Assembly: GCA_965651265.1 (NCBI GenBank) | Contig: CBFGRV010000077.1 | Span: 1-13,402, forward strand | Direction of reading: 5' to 3' | Source: CBFGRV01 sp965651265 | GTDB taxonomy: Bacteria > Bacteroidota > Rhodothermia > Rhodothermales > VXPQ01 | Length of the DNA stretch: 13,402 nucleotides | Shown: piece by piece, positions 1 to 6,618 of the stretch | Layout of the letters: each line of letters starts with the position of its first letter | Position numbering within the stretch: position 1 is the first letter of the stretch | Translations under genes and position numbers: made by a program | Notes under the pieces: generated by a model | The model's database searches: none | What the model was told of the DNA's origin: nothing | What the model saw: the letters and a program-made list of their open reading frames with translations, nothing else

Positions 1-1002
1 GAAGTGGCCGACGCCGCAGGCGGCGGCAGCCCGCTCCTCTGGCAGCACCTGTTCTGGTTTCTCGCTCATCCGGAAGTGTATGTCCTGATCCTTCCGGCAA
101 TGGGCATCGTGACTGAGATCATTGCCAACAACACGAGGAAGCCCATCTGGGGCTACAAGGTGCTCGTTTACGCGATCGTGTTCCTCGGCTTCATGTCCTT
201 CATCGTCTGGGCACACCACATGTTCATCACGGGGATGGGAACCGTCATGAGCACCTTCTTCCAGACCACGACAATGATCATATCGATCCCGTCCGTCATC
301 ATCCTGACGGCGCTATTTATCACGCTCTGGGGAGGATCGATTCGGTTCACGACACCCATGCTGTTTGCGCTCGGATTTCTGCCGATGTTCGGGATCGGAG
401 GGCTGACGGGGCTGCCCCTCGGTCTTGCCCCGACAGACATCCCGCTGCACGACACCTACTACGTGATCGGACATTTTCACTATGTCGTGGCACCTGGCTC
501 CATCCTGGCCCTTCTGGGCGGCGTGTACTACTGGTTCCCGAAGGTGACCGGCAAGCAGATGAACGACGTGCTGGGGAAGATCCATTTCTGGGGCACGATC
601 ATCTGCATGAATTTCATCTTCTTCCCCATGTTCATTCAGGGTATGGCCGGAGTTTCGCGGCGCCTGTACGACGGCGGCCAGATCTACGAGCATGCACAGG
701 GTGTCCTGTATCTGAATGAGGTGATGTCGATTGCTGCCTGGCTGTTGTTCGTCTTCCAGATTCCGTTCATCGTGAATCTGGTGATGAGTATCGCCAGGGG
801 GAAGAAGGCGAACGACAATGTCTGGGAGGCGACCACGCTCGAGTGGGCCGCCGCGCCTTCGCCGCCGGTGCCGCACGGCAACTTCCAGAAGCTGCCTCGG
901 GTCTACCGCGGCCCCTACGAATACAGCCATCCCAATTACCAGGCGGACTACTGGCCGCAGCACGCCACGCCGGAAGAGCAGCGCGAACCTGCCGGCGTTT
1001 AG
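1..1002 (+). CDS. ctaD: cytochrome c oxidase subunit I, C-terminal part (5' truncated)
   Basis: This is the C-terminal 333 codons of a haem-copper oxidase subunit I; the frame is open to the window edge, so the real start lies upstream. The subunit reduces oxygen at a haem-CuB centre in the inner membrane. Visible family residues are HPEVY at 67-81 (CuB histidine, the proton-gating Glu and the cross-linked Tyr), the CuB pair HH at 214-219, HDTYY at 448-462, the haem-ligand histidines of GHFHY at 472-474 and 478-480, and the RR pair after GMAGVS near 655-663. Several membrane helices are evident. The K-channel helix is odd: where A-type enzymes read P-T-G-I-K, this one reads P-S-V-I-I (289-303), so the lysine is isoleucine. 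The rest of that segment aligns without gaps up to the shared WGGSI. The D-channel half is outside the window. Subunits III, IV and II follow on the same strand. Confidence 0.97.
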   Translation, partial: EVADAAGGGSPLLWQHLFWFLAHPEVYVLILPAMGIVTEIIANNTRKPIWGYKVLVYAIVFLGFMSFIVWAHHMFITGMGTVMSTFFQTTTMIISIPSVIILTALFITLWGGSIRFTTPMLFALGFLPMFGIGGLTGLPLGLAPTDIPLHDTYYVIGHFHYVVAPGSILALLGGVYYWFPKVTGKQMNDVLGKIHFWGTIICMNFIFFPMFIQGMAGVSRRLYDGGQIYEHAQGVLYLNEVMSIAAWLLFVFQIPFIVNLVMSIARGKKANDNVWEATTLEWAAAPSPPVPHGNFQKLPRVYRGPYEYSHPNYQADYWPQHATPEEQREPAGV

Positions 1003-1045
1003 CGATCAACGGCCTCTCGATTGCCGAACACAGACCCATCCACAC

Positions 1046-1663
1046 GTGAATATTCCCTACACCGTCACGGCCAGACCGGATACCGGCGTCTACAACGCCA
1101 AGGTCGGCGTATGGCTGTTTCTGGCCTCCGAAGTCATGCTATTCGGGGGCCTTTTCTCCGCCTACATCTTCCTGCGGATCGGCGCACCCGAGTGGCCGGG
1201 CACCATTCTGGGCCACCAGTATGCTCGCGCATCGGACATTCTGAACGTTCCGCTCGCGACCCTGAACACGATGGTGCTCATCGCATCGAGCGTCACGATG
1301 GTGATGTCATGGGCGTCCCTGGCGATGAATCGATTCGACCGATACCGCCTCTACATGGGGGCGACGATCGGGCTCGGATTCGTATTCCTGGTCATCAAGG
1401 CATTCGAGTACGGCTCGAAATTCGAGCATCATCTGTTACCGGCCGAACACAATTTTATGGGGATCTACTTCACCCTCACGGGGCTGCATGCACTGCACGT
1501 GATTGGGGGGATCATCGTCAATAGCTATTTCTGGGGACCCGGTGCACGCATGTGGAAGACGGATCCGAAGAGATTCACGAATCGGATCGAGGTGGCAGGT
1601 CTCTACTGGCACTTCGTGGATCTCGTCTGGATCTTCCTCTTTCCCACCATCTATCTCCTCTGA
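1046..1663 (+). CDS. ctaE: cytochrome c oxidase subunit III
   Basis: A 205-aa integral membrane subunit of the terminal oxidase, 43 nt after subunit I. The family signatures are KVGVWLFLASEVMLFGG in the first helix, the conserved Glu in IKAFEYGSKF, the TGLHALHV helix, and YWHFVDLVWIFLFP at the C terminus. About five transmembrane helices are visible, matching the short bacterial form. The frame is open far upstream into ctaD, so the start had to be chosen. GTG at 1046 is the only ATG/GTG/TTG codon just before the first conserved helix, and the next in-frame ATG lies inside that helix. No good Shine-Dalgarno sequence precedes it, so translation may be coupled to ctaD. Subunit III holds no redox metal; it stabilises subunit I and supports its proton uptake. 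Confidence 0.95.
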   Translation: MNIPYTVTARPDTGVYNAKVGVWLFLASEVMLFGGLFSAYIFLRIGAPEWPGTILGHQYARASDILNVPLATLNTMVLIASSVTMVMSWASLAMNRFDRYRLYMGATIGLGFVFLVIKAFEYGSKFEHHLLPAEHNFMGIYFTLTGLHALHVIGGIIVNSYFWGPGARMWKTDPKRFTNRIEVAGLYWHFVDLVWIFLFPTIYLL

Positions 1664-1667
1664 TGCC

Positions 1668-1988
1668 ATGAGTGATTTGACGCACGCCGAGGACATCAAG
1701 AAACACGTTAGGGTCTATATCTCTGTATTTGTGGCTCTAGGTGTTTTGACGATCGTGACGGTCGGAGTGGCCTATCTCGAGCTTCCGATCGTACCGGCTC
1801 TCATCGTCGCCCTGACGATAGCGACGGCGAAGGGAACCCTTGTAGCTCTCTACTTCATGCACTTGATATCCGAAGAGAAGGTGATCCGCTGGCTGGTAGG
1901 CATGAGCCTCGGCCTGCTGCTGACCATGTTCGTATTGCTGACGATCTATTACTACGACCAGGGAGGAGGCATCCTGGCCGGATTCTAG
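1668..1988 (+). CDS. ctaF: cytochrome c oxidase subunit IV (prokaryotic COX4 type)
   Basis: A 106-aa protein starting 4 nt after the subunit III stop, so probably translationally coupled. It has a short polar N terminus (MSDLTHAEDIKKHVRVY) and three hydrophobic helices at roughly residues 15-37, 40-64 and 71-97. The middle helix contains the ATAKGTLVALYFMHL stretch typical of prokaryotic cytochrome c oxidase subunit IV and the related CyoD family. The start is the ATG at 1668; the frame is open upstream but that part only shadows ctaE. It is an accessory subunit thought to help assemble or stabilise the oxidase. Position and helix pattern support the call; the symbol ctaF is by analogy. Confidence 0.88.
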   Translation: MSDLTHAEDIKKHVRVYISVFVALGVLTIVTVGVAYLELPIVPALIVALTIATAKGTLVALYFMHLISEEKVIRWLVGMSLGLLLTMFVLLTIYYYDQGGGILAGF

Positions 1989-2015
1989 GGCGCCGGCGCT
2001 ACGGGGCCGACGATC

Positions 2016-2222
2016 ATGTCGCTAAAGGCTTTCCATATCGTCTTCATCGGACTGTCCGTACTTCTTCTCGTCGGCTACTCCGCCTGGGAGACGGTCGAGT
2101 TCGGGAGGACGTCGGGCATCGGTCACTTGCTCGCCGGTTTGGCATCGCTCGTAGTAGCCGGGATCCTCGTGGTATACGGCGTCCGATTCGTCCGCAAGCT
2201 GAAGCACACGAGTTATCTATGA
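2016..2222 (+). CDS. small two-helix membrane protein in oxidase cluster
   Basis: A 68-aa protein with two transmembrane helices (about residues 5-25 and 35-58) and a basic tail (RFVRKLKHTSYL). It starts 27 nt after subunit IV on the same strand and is followed by the C-x2-C membrane protein. I do not recognise a named family, but I recall similar unnamed peptides ending in a K-L-K-x-x-S-Y-L-like motif beside oxidase genes in other phyla. The ATG at 2016 has only a weak G-rich stretch (acgggg) upstream. The likeliest role is a small accessory or assembly peptide of the oxidase; this is inferred from context alone. There is no cysteine or histidine pair that would suggest metal binding. Confidence 0.75.
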   Translation: MSLKAFHIVFIGLSVLLLVGYSAWETVEFGRTSGIGHLLAGLASLVVAGILVVYGVRFVRKLKHTSYL

Positions 2223-2302
2223 TGTGGATAGGAGAGCAACTCGACGCCGCTATGGTTGATGGATTCACACGGAGTGGTCGGAATCATTGAGAGAAGGATC
2301 CC

Positions 2303-2605
2303 ATGGAACTCGCGAAGGGGAAGACCTGGAAACCAGTCGGACTTACCGGCGCCGTATGGCTCGGCTGGATGCTGGAGCCCACTCGGGCTGCGGCCTGTGA
2401 GCTATGCTGGGGTGCCCGGGGCGATGATCCCACCGTCCATGCAATCAGCCTCGCCATGTTGGTACTGATCGGTATGACGGGGATCGTTGGAGGCGGAATC
2501 AGTGCTTTTTTCCTGAATGCGAGGCGACGATCGAAGCTGCTGGAACCGGGTGATCTGGTGATCACCGAGGAGGGGGAAATCCTGGACTCCCATACACCCG
2601 ACTGA
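2303..2605 (+). CDS. small membrane protein with C-x2-C motif, oxidase-associated
   Basis: A 100-aa protein preceded by an 81-nt gap and a good ribosome binding site (AAGGA at 2294-2298, 4 nt before the ATG). The N terminus has a hydrophobic stretch (residues 12-31) that could be a signal peptide or anchor. It leads into A-C32-E-L-C35-W-G. A transmembrane helix follows at about 47-71 (LVLIGMTGIVGGGISAFF), then a basic RRR stop-transfer and an acidic cytosolic tail. Small proteins with a C-x2-C-F/W-G motif before a single helix are, from memory, frequent companions of cytochrome oxidase genes in Acidobacteriota and Verrucomicrobiota. The paired cysteines would face the periplasm, so a role in copper handling or thiol chemistry for CuA/CuB assembly is possible but unproven. 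Confidence 0.8.
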   Translation: MELAKGKTWKPVGLTGAVWLGWMLEPTRAAACELCWGARGDDPTVHAISLAMLVLIGMTGIVGGGISAFFLNARRRSKLLEPGDLVITEEGEILDSHTPD

Positions 2606-2633
2606 CCTTCCATCAAGCAGACACGAACGAGCC

Positions 2634-3404
2634 ATGTTCGACTGGCTGGACCTCACGCCGTATCTCGGGATGCCTGAGAACGCCTCCCTGCATGGTGCCG
2701 AGATCGACTACATGATGAGCCTGGTTCACTGGCTCATGATCGTGCTCTTTCTGATCTGGGCTCCGTTCTTCATATACACACTGATCCGGTTCCGGGCCAA
2801 GAAGAACCCGAAGGCCGATTACCACGGCGTGAACAGCCACCTCTCGACATATCAGGAGGTAGGCGTCGTACTGGCCGAGCTCGTGCTGCTATTCGGATTC
2901 GCCGTTCCGACCTGGGCGACGCTACGCAGCGACGATGCTTATCCGGCCGAGGAGGAATCGACGGTCGTTCACGTCATAGCCGAGCAGTTCGCCTGGAACA
3001 TGCACTATCCCGGTGCGGATGGTGTTTTCGGCCGGCGTGACGTACACCTGGTGGATCTACAAACGAATCCCGTAGGGCTCGATCCCGAAGACCCGGCCGG
3101 AAAGGATGACATCGTGACCGTTAACGAACTGCATCTTCCGGTCGACAAGCCGGTGATCGTGCATCTCACGGCCAAGGACGTGATCCACAGCTTCAACATC
3201 CCGTCGATGCGGGTGAAGCAAGACGCCATTCCGGGTTTATCTATCCCCCTGTATTTCGTCCCTACCGAAACGGGCGAATGGGAGATCGCCTGCGCCCAGC
3301 TCTGCGGCGTGGGCCATTACCGAATGCGGGCCTACGTAACAGTCCACACTCAGGAGAATTTCCGGGGATGGTTGGCGGAACAGGCGCCATCCCCAGAGAC
3401 CTAG
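2634..3404 (+). CDS. ctaC: cytochrome c oxidase subunit II (CuA subunit)
   Basis: A 256-aa subunit that receives electrons at the binuclear CuA centre and passes them to subunit I. There are two transmembrane helices (about 27-53 and 74-97), then a periplasmic cupredoxin domain. CuA ligands are visible in order: H185 (DVIHSFNIPSM), C220, C224, H228 and M231 (CAQLCGVGHYRM). The conserved aromatic region appears as QFAWNMHYPG (118-127). The usual Glu of C-x-E-x-C is Gln222; its side chain normally contributes to the nearby Mg site. There is no lipobox and no fused C-terminal cytochrome c domain, so the electron donor must be a separate protein. The gene is last in the cluster, whereas subunit II usually comes first. 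It converges with the DoxX gene, 14 nt from stop to stop, with no clear terminator between them. Confidence 0.95.
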   Translation: MFDWLDLTPYLGMPENASLHGAEIDYMMSLVHWLMIVLFLIWAPFFIYTLIRFRAKKNPKADYHGVNSHLSTYQEVGVVLAELVLLFGFAVPTWATLRSDDAYPAEEESTVVHVIAEQFAWNMHYPGADGVFGRRDVHLVDLQTNPVGLDPEDPAGKDDIVTVNELHLPVDKPVIVHLTAKDVIHSFNIPSMRVKQDAIPGLSIPLYFVPTETGEWEIACAQLCGVGHYRMRAYVTVHTQENFRGWLAEQAPSPET

Positions 3405-3418
3405 CGGACCTTGTACCG

Positions 3419-4573
3419 TCAGGGGTATCTGAACTGCCTGAGCACCTCCTGCTCGCGCGTCGCTTCTATCACCTCTCCGCAATCACCGCACCGGTAAATG
3501 ATCTCCCTCGGCGGTGCCGTGATGCCCGTCAGGAAGTACGCAGCGCCCCAGAAGCCATATCTGGCCTGCGGGAATACGCGCGGATGATCGCGATCGTGTC
3601 CACACGAGCACGTACGTGTCGGATGCCCATCAGCGGTCGCTAAATGCCCCATCAAGGGCTGCGACGTTGCCGCTCCGAGTGGCCCGGAGTGCCGGTAGAG
3701 TTCCTCTTCGTCGGGGTGTTCGAGGATGAACCGATCAAGGGCCAGAGAGCCGGAGCCCCAGATCAGCAGGAGGATCAGCAGAAACAGCACCAGGGCCGAA
3801 AATTCGAGCGATTGGCTTTCGGCAAGCAGGCCGCCCTGGAAGTGTACGACGAAGACGGCGCCGATCAGTACAGGCAGTTGCACGAGAGCCGCCGCACGCG
3901 TGAATAGGCCGACTGCGATTAGCACACCGCCGACCAGGTGCGACAAGGCGACGTAGTGAATCAATACGATCGATGTGAGCCAGGCGGACGACGAGGACCC
4001 GATGAGGTCCATGAATGCTCCGGAGTTAGAGATAAAAATGACCCCGCGCACGAACAATCCGATTCCGAGATAGATGCGGAGCAACTCGAAGGCCAGGTTT
4101 CCGGATCGATCGAATCGATCCACGTATGACTCGAACGGAATCCATTCACGCTTTCGCCGAGCGTCTACCGACCACCGCCCGGAGCCGTGCAGGAACACGA
4201 GCAGCAGTAGAAAGAGGACCAGCGCGGCAAACTCAAAGGACTGACTGGCGGTGAACAGCCCTCCTCGCAGGTGGATCAAGAAAACGGCCACCAGCAGGAT
4301 CGGAAGGTTGGCGATTGCCGCGAGCCTGGTGTAGAAACCTGCCGCCAGCATGGCGCCGCCAACGATGTGGACGGCGGCGACGAGATACATCACCACCGGA
4401 GAGGCGAACAGCGATCCATCGGCCCCGGCGGCGAGGGCCGTGTACGACTCAGGTCTAATGATGAAAAGGACTCCGCGAACAAAAAGTCCGACACCCAGAT
4501 ACATCCGAAGTAGATCGAAGGCGACGTCGCGGTGTGATTCGATCCATCGAGAAAGGTTGAGGAATGCACTCAT
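3419..4573 (-). CDS. tandem DoxX-type membrane protein with C-terminal Cys motifs
   Basis: A 384-aa protein made of two homologous DoxX-like four-helix units, residues 19-137 and 162-280. Both open with F-D/E-L-L-R-x-Y-L-G-x-G-L-F-V-R-G and end with S-x-E-F-x-ALVLFLL followed by G-S-G, and they align essentially without gaps. A soluble tail follows with C322-S-C324-G and C362-G-D-C365-G, which looks like a zinc-ribbon or rubredoxin-like knuckle. Most DoxX proteins are about 130-150 aa with one unit, so this is a duplicated and extended form. DoxX/DoxD relatives include a thiosulfate:quinone oxidoreductase subunit, but many have no known function. The start is the ATG at 4573, with GGAGG 6 nt upstream; the frame extends 21 codons further without such a site. 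It lies downstream of metZ on the same strand after a 241-nt gap. Confidence 0.85.
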   Translation of the reverse strand: MSAFLNLSRWIESHRDVAFDLLRMYLGVGLFVRGVLFIIRPESYTALAAGADGSLFASPVVMYLVAAVHIVGGAMLAAGFYTRLAAIANLPILLVAVFLIHLRGGLFTASQSFEFAALVLFLLLLVFLHGSGRWSVDARRKREWIPFESYVDRFDRSGNLAFELLRIYLGIGLFVRGVIFISNSGAFMDLIGSSSSAWLTSIVLIHYVALSHLVGGVLIAVGLFTRAAALVQLPVLIGAVFVVHFQGGLLAESQSLEFSALVLFLLILLLIWGSGSLALDRFILEHPDEEELYRHSGPLGAATSQPLMGHLATADGHPTRTCSCGHDRDHPRVFPQARYGFWGAAYFLTGITAPPREIIYRCGDCGEVIEATREQEVLRQFRYP

Positions 4574-4814
4574 GGTGCACCTCCACGGGTAATGACGGAG
4601 AAAGAACAGGTCGTATGGCATCCGCACGCCGGCCATGCTTGGTTACGGCCGGGCGGCCCCAGAACGCGCCAACGATCTCGCGTACGAAGAGCAATGTGAA
4701 TATCACGAGAATCGCCACCAGAATCAAGTTGGCGACGCACTCGTTTCGTCGTCCCTCTTCAGCCAAGAGGGCGGCATCAGAGGGGGCTATGTACTCCGCA
4801 GCAGACGCCCTCCC

Positions 4815-6029
4815 TCAACGGCTCCTCTCGAAAGCCTGCTGCAGGTCTTCCAGGATATCCTCGACGTACTCAAGTCCCACGGAGAGCCGGATAAGCCCGG
4901 GAAGGATGCCGGCATGCTCGCGCTCCTCATCGGAAAGCGAGCTGTGCGTCGTGCTGGCCGGGTGAGTGGCGATCGTGCGGACATCGCCCAGATTGGCCGT
5001 CAACGAGCACGTCTCGAGGGCATCGATGAAGCGCTGCCCACGCTCCAGCCCGCCCTTGATGACGAACGAAACAATTCCTCCGCCCAGTTTCATCTGCCGG
5101 CGCGCCAGTTCGACCTGCGGATGGCTGGGATGATGGGGATATCGGATCGTTTCCACTTCCTTGTGGTCGGCGAGATAATCTGCAATGGCTGCAGCGTTTT
5201 CGCTATGCCGCTGCATGCGCACGGAGAGCGTTTCGAGGCTTCGGCTCAACGTCCATGCGTTGAACGGCGAAAGAGCAGGGCCGGTATGCCGCGCAAAGGT
5301 GCGGATCTCGTCGATGAGGCGCCGTTTCCCGACAACGACGCCGCCCACCGTACGTCCCTGACCGTCGATATACTTCGTCGCCGAGTGCATCACCAGATCG
5401 GCGCCGAATCGCATGGGCTTCTGGAGGGCAGGCGTTGCGAATACGTTATCGACGAACAGAATGACATCCCGCGAGCGACAGAGAGCCGCCAGCTCCTGCA
5501 GGTCGACCAAATCCAGCGCCGGGTTCGAGGGCGTCTCGACGAGAACGATTCTCGTATTGGGTCGAAATCCGGCTTCCCACGAACGGATATCCGTCGGAAC
5601 CGCATACGAGTGCTCGATTCCCCATCGAGGAAGAATCCTCTGAAGGATCTGATGGGTGGATCCGAACAAGGAGCGGGATGCGAGGATGTGGTCACCGCTG
5701 TTCGTTAGTCCCGCCAGCGTCGTAAAGACGGCCGACATCCCGGACGCCAGTCCCACACCGGCATCCGCGTTCTCGAGGATGCACATTTTCGCTACGAATT
5801 CTTCGACGGTGGGATTGGTGAATCGAGAATAGATGTTTCCACGAATCTCGCGGGCGAAGAGCGCACGTCCGTGCTCGGTGTCGTCAAATGTGAAGCTTGA
5901 GGTCAGAAAAATGGGGCTGACGTGCTCCCGGTGATGGGTGGGAGCGGTGCGCAGGCGAATCATACTGGTATCCTCATGGAGGATCCGGCCGTCCGCGTCG
6001 GACCTGTCAGGGGTCTGCTCTTCAGTCAT
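4815..6029 (-). CDS. metZ: O-succinylhomoserine sulfhydrylase (MetZ-like, PLP-dependent)
   Basis: A 404-aa cytosolic enzyme of the Cys/Met-metabolism PLP family. Features are EHVSPIFLTSSF (35-46), the cofactor-binding YSRFTNPT (67-74), SGMSA (96-100), the aspartate of FVDNVFATP (D194), and the PLP lysine K219 in HSATKYIDG. The following QGRTVGGVVVG and SPFNAW segments match MetZ better than MetB or MetC as I remember them. MetZ makes homocysteine from O-succinylhomoserine and sulfide, feeding methionine synthesis. Cystathionine gamma-synthase or an O-acetylhomoserine enzyme cannot be excluded. The length is normal. The ATG at 6029 overlaps the osmC stop by 8 nt (ATGACTGA), which supports both the start choice and translational coupling. 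Confidence 0.88.
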   Translation of the reverse strand: MTEEQTPDRSDADGRILHEDTSMIRLRTAPTHHREHVSPIFLTSSFTFDDTEHGRALFAREIRGNIYSRFTNPTVEEFVAKMCILENADAGVGLASGMSAVFTTLAGLTNSGDHILASRSLFGSTHQILQRILPRWGIEHSYAVPTDIRSWEAGFRPNTRIVLVETPSNPALDLVDLQELAALCRSRDVILFVDNVFATPALQKPMRFGADLVMHSATKYIDGQGRTVGGVVVGKRRLIDEIRTFARHTGPALSPFNAWTLSRSLETLSVRMQRHSENAAAIADYLADHKEVETIRYPHHPSHPQVELARRQMKLGGGIVSFVIKGGLERGQRFIDALETCSLTANLGDVRTIATHPASTTHSSLSDEEREHAGILPGLIRLSVGLEYVEDILEDLQQAFERSR

Positions 6030-6450
6030 AGCGCGTCCCGTTCACGCTGAATGAGTACTCGATGGTGGCGGTCTTTCGTAGCATGGCGCTAACGGAGCAA
6101 TACTTCTCGATGCTCAGTTGCACGGCACGCTTCACCTTCTTGGGGTCAAGCTCCCCATCCAGCGAATAATGCACATGGATGTTGGTGAAGACGGCCGGAG
6201 TCTGGTCCTTCGCTCGCTCGTAGTCGATGTCGATGTGCAGATGCTCGATCTCTTGCCGCGCCTTTCGCAGGATCATCACCACGTCTACGGCGCTGCACGC
6301 TCCGAGCGCCATGGCAACCGTTTGCATAGCCCCCGGGGCCTTCCCCGTTCCGCCTTCTTTGGTGCCGAGGTCGAAAAAGGTCTCGGCGCCGTCCTTGTTG
6401 CGCCCTCGGAAGTAAAAGTTCGCATCTATGCGATCGAGTGTCACTCGCAT
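6022..6450 (-). CDS. OsmC family redox protein
   Basis: A 142-aa cytosolic protein of the OsmC/Ohr family, which uses a reactive cysteine pair to reduce hydroperoxides. Both cysteines are present, C52 in ALGACSAVDVV and C118 in EKYCSVSAML, at the spacing expected for the family. The start is ATG 6450 (MRVTLDRIDANFYFRG); the frame continues upstream, but that part has no family similarity and contains the terminator hairpin. No clear Shine-Dalgarno sequence is seen. The gene overlaps metZ by 8 nt, so the pair is one operon. The sequence looks closer to the YhfA/general OsmC branch than to Ohr proper. The substrate is unknown; coupling to a sulfhydrylase hints at a link with sulfide or persulfide chemistry (inference). 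Confidence 0.9.
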   Translation of the reverse strand: MRVTLDRIDANFYFRGRNKDGAETFFDLGTKEGGTGKAPGAMQTVAMALGACSAVDVVMILRKARQEIEHLHIDIDYERAKDQTPAVFTNIHVHYSLDGELDPKKVKRAVQLSIEKYCSVSAMLRKTATIEYSFSVNGTRYD

Positions 6451-6472
6451 CGTTGAAGGATGTCTGTTAGAC

Positions 6473-6498
6473 AAAAAAACCCTCCGCTCTGTGGAGGG
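6473..6498 (-). terminator. intrinsic terminator in the osmC leader
   Basis: Read on the minus strand, the arm CCCTCC (6498-6493) pairs with GGAGGG (6485-6480) across a 7-nt loop, followed at once by seven T (6479-6473). An alternative 7-bp pairing uses 6504-6498 with a longer loop. This is a textbook Rho-independent terminator for minus-strand transcription. No annotated minus-strand gene ends here; the next start, osmC, is only 22 nt downstream. It may therefore be an attenuator, or the end of an unrecognised short RNA. Confidence 0.75.
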
Positions 6499-6520
6499 GA
6501 GGGTACAATACGGACCGATG

Positions 6521-6549
6521 AATCTACGTGGCGATGACGGGCAATACAA
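6521..6549 (-). promoter_or_regulatory. weak candidate promoter for osmC-metZ
   Basis: On the minus strand TTGTAT (6549-6544) and TAGATT (6526-6521) are separated by 17 nt, a sigma-70-like layout with partial matches. A perfect 10-bp palindrome CAAGCGCTTG (6547-6556) overlaps the -35 element and could be an operator. The predicted start near 6514 lies about 10 nt before the terminator hairpin, which argues against this being the main promoter. Confidence 0.2.
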
Positions 6550-6618
6550 GCGCTTGCGACGAAGCCGTCTAAAGGTGCCTGTGCCGGACCCGGCCACGAA
6601 GCGGGTCGTTCTCTCTGT

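Noticed and set aside
313..963. 216-codon minus-strand open frame opposite ctaD
   Set aside because: Antisense shadow of a conserved oxidase gene; the composition is rich in Arg, His and Gln with no motif.
4574..4636. Longer start for the tandem DoxX protein at 4636
   Set aside because: The extra 21 residues are not DoxX-like, and a strong GGAGG lies just before the ATG at 4573.
4455..4766. Minus-strand frame with one hydrophobic helix (ANLILVAILVIFTLLFV) between metZ and the DoxX gene
   Set aside because: It needs a TTG start without a ribosome site, runs 119 nt into the DoxX gene, and its second half looks random. A short helix protein here is possible but not supported.
4635..5708. 357-codon + strand open frame opposite metZ
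   Set aside because: It mirrors metZ, has the Arg/Gln-rich low-complexity look of antisense frames in GC-rich DNA and no recognisable domain, while metZ has full family motifs.
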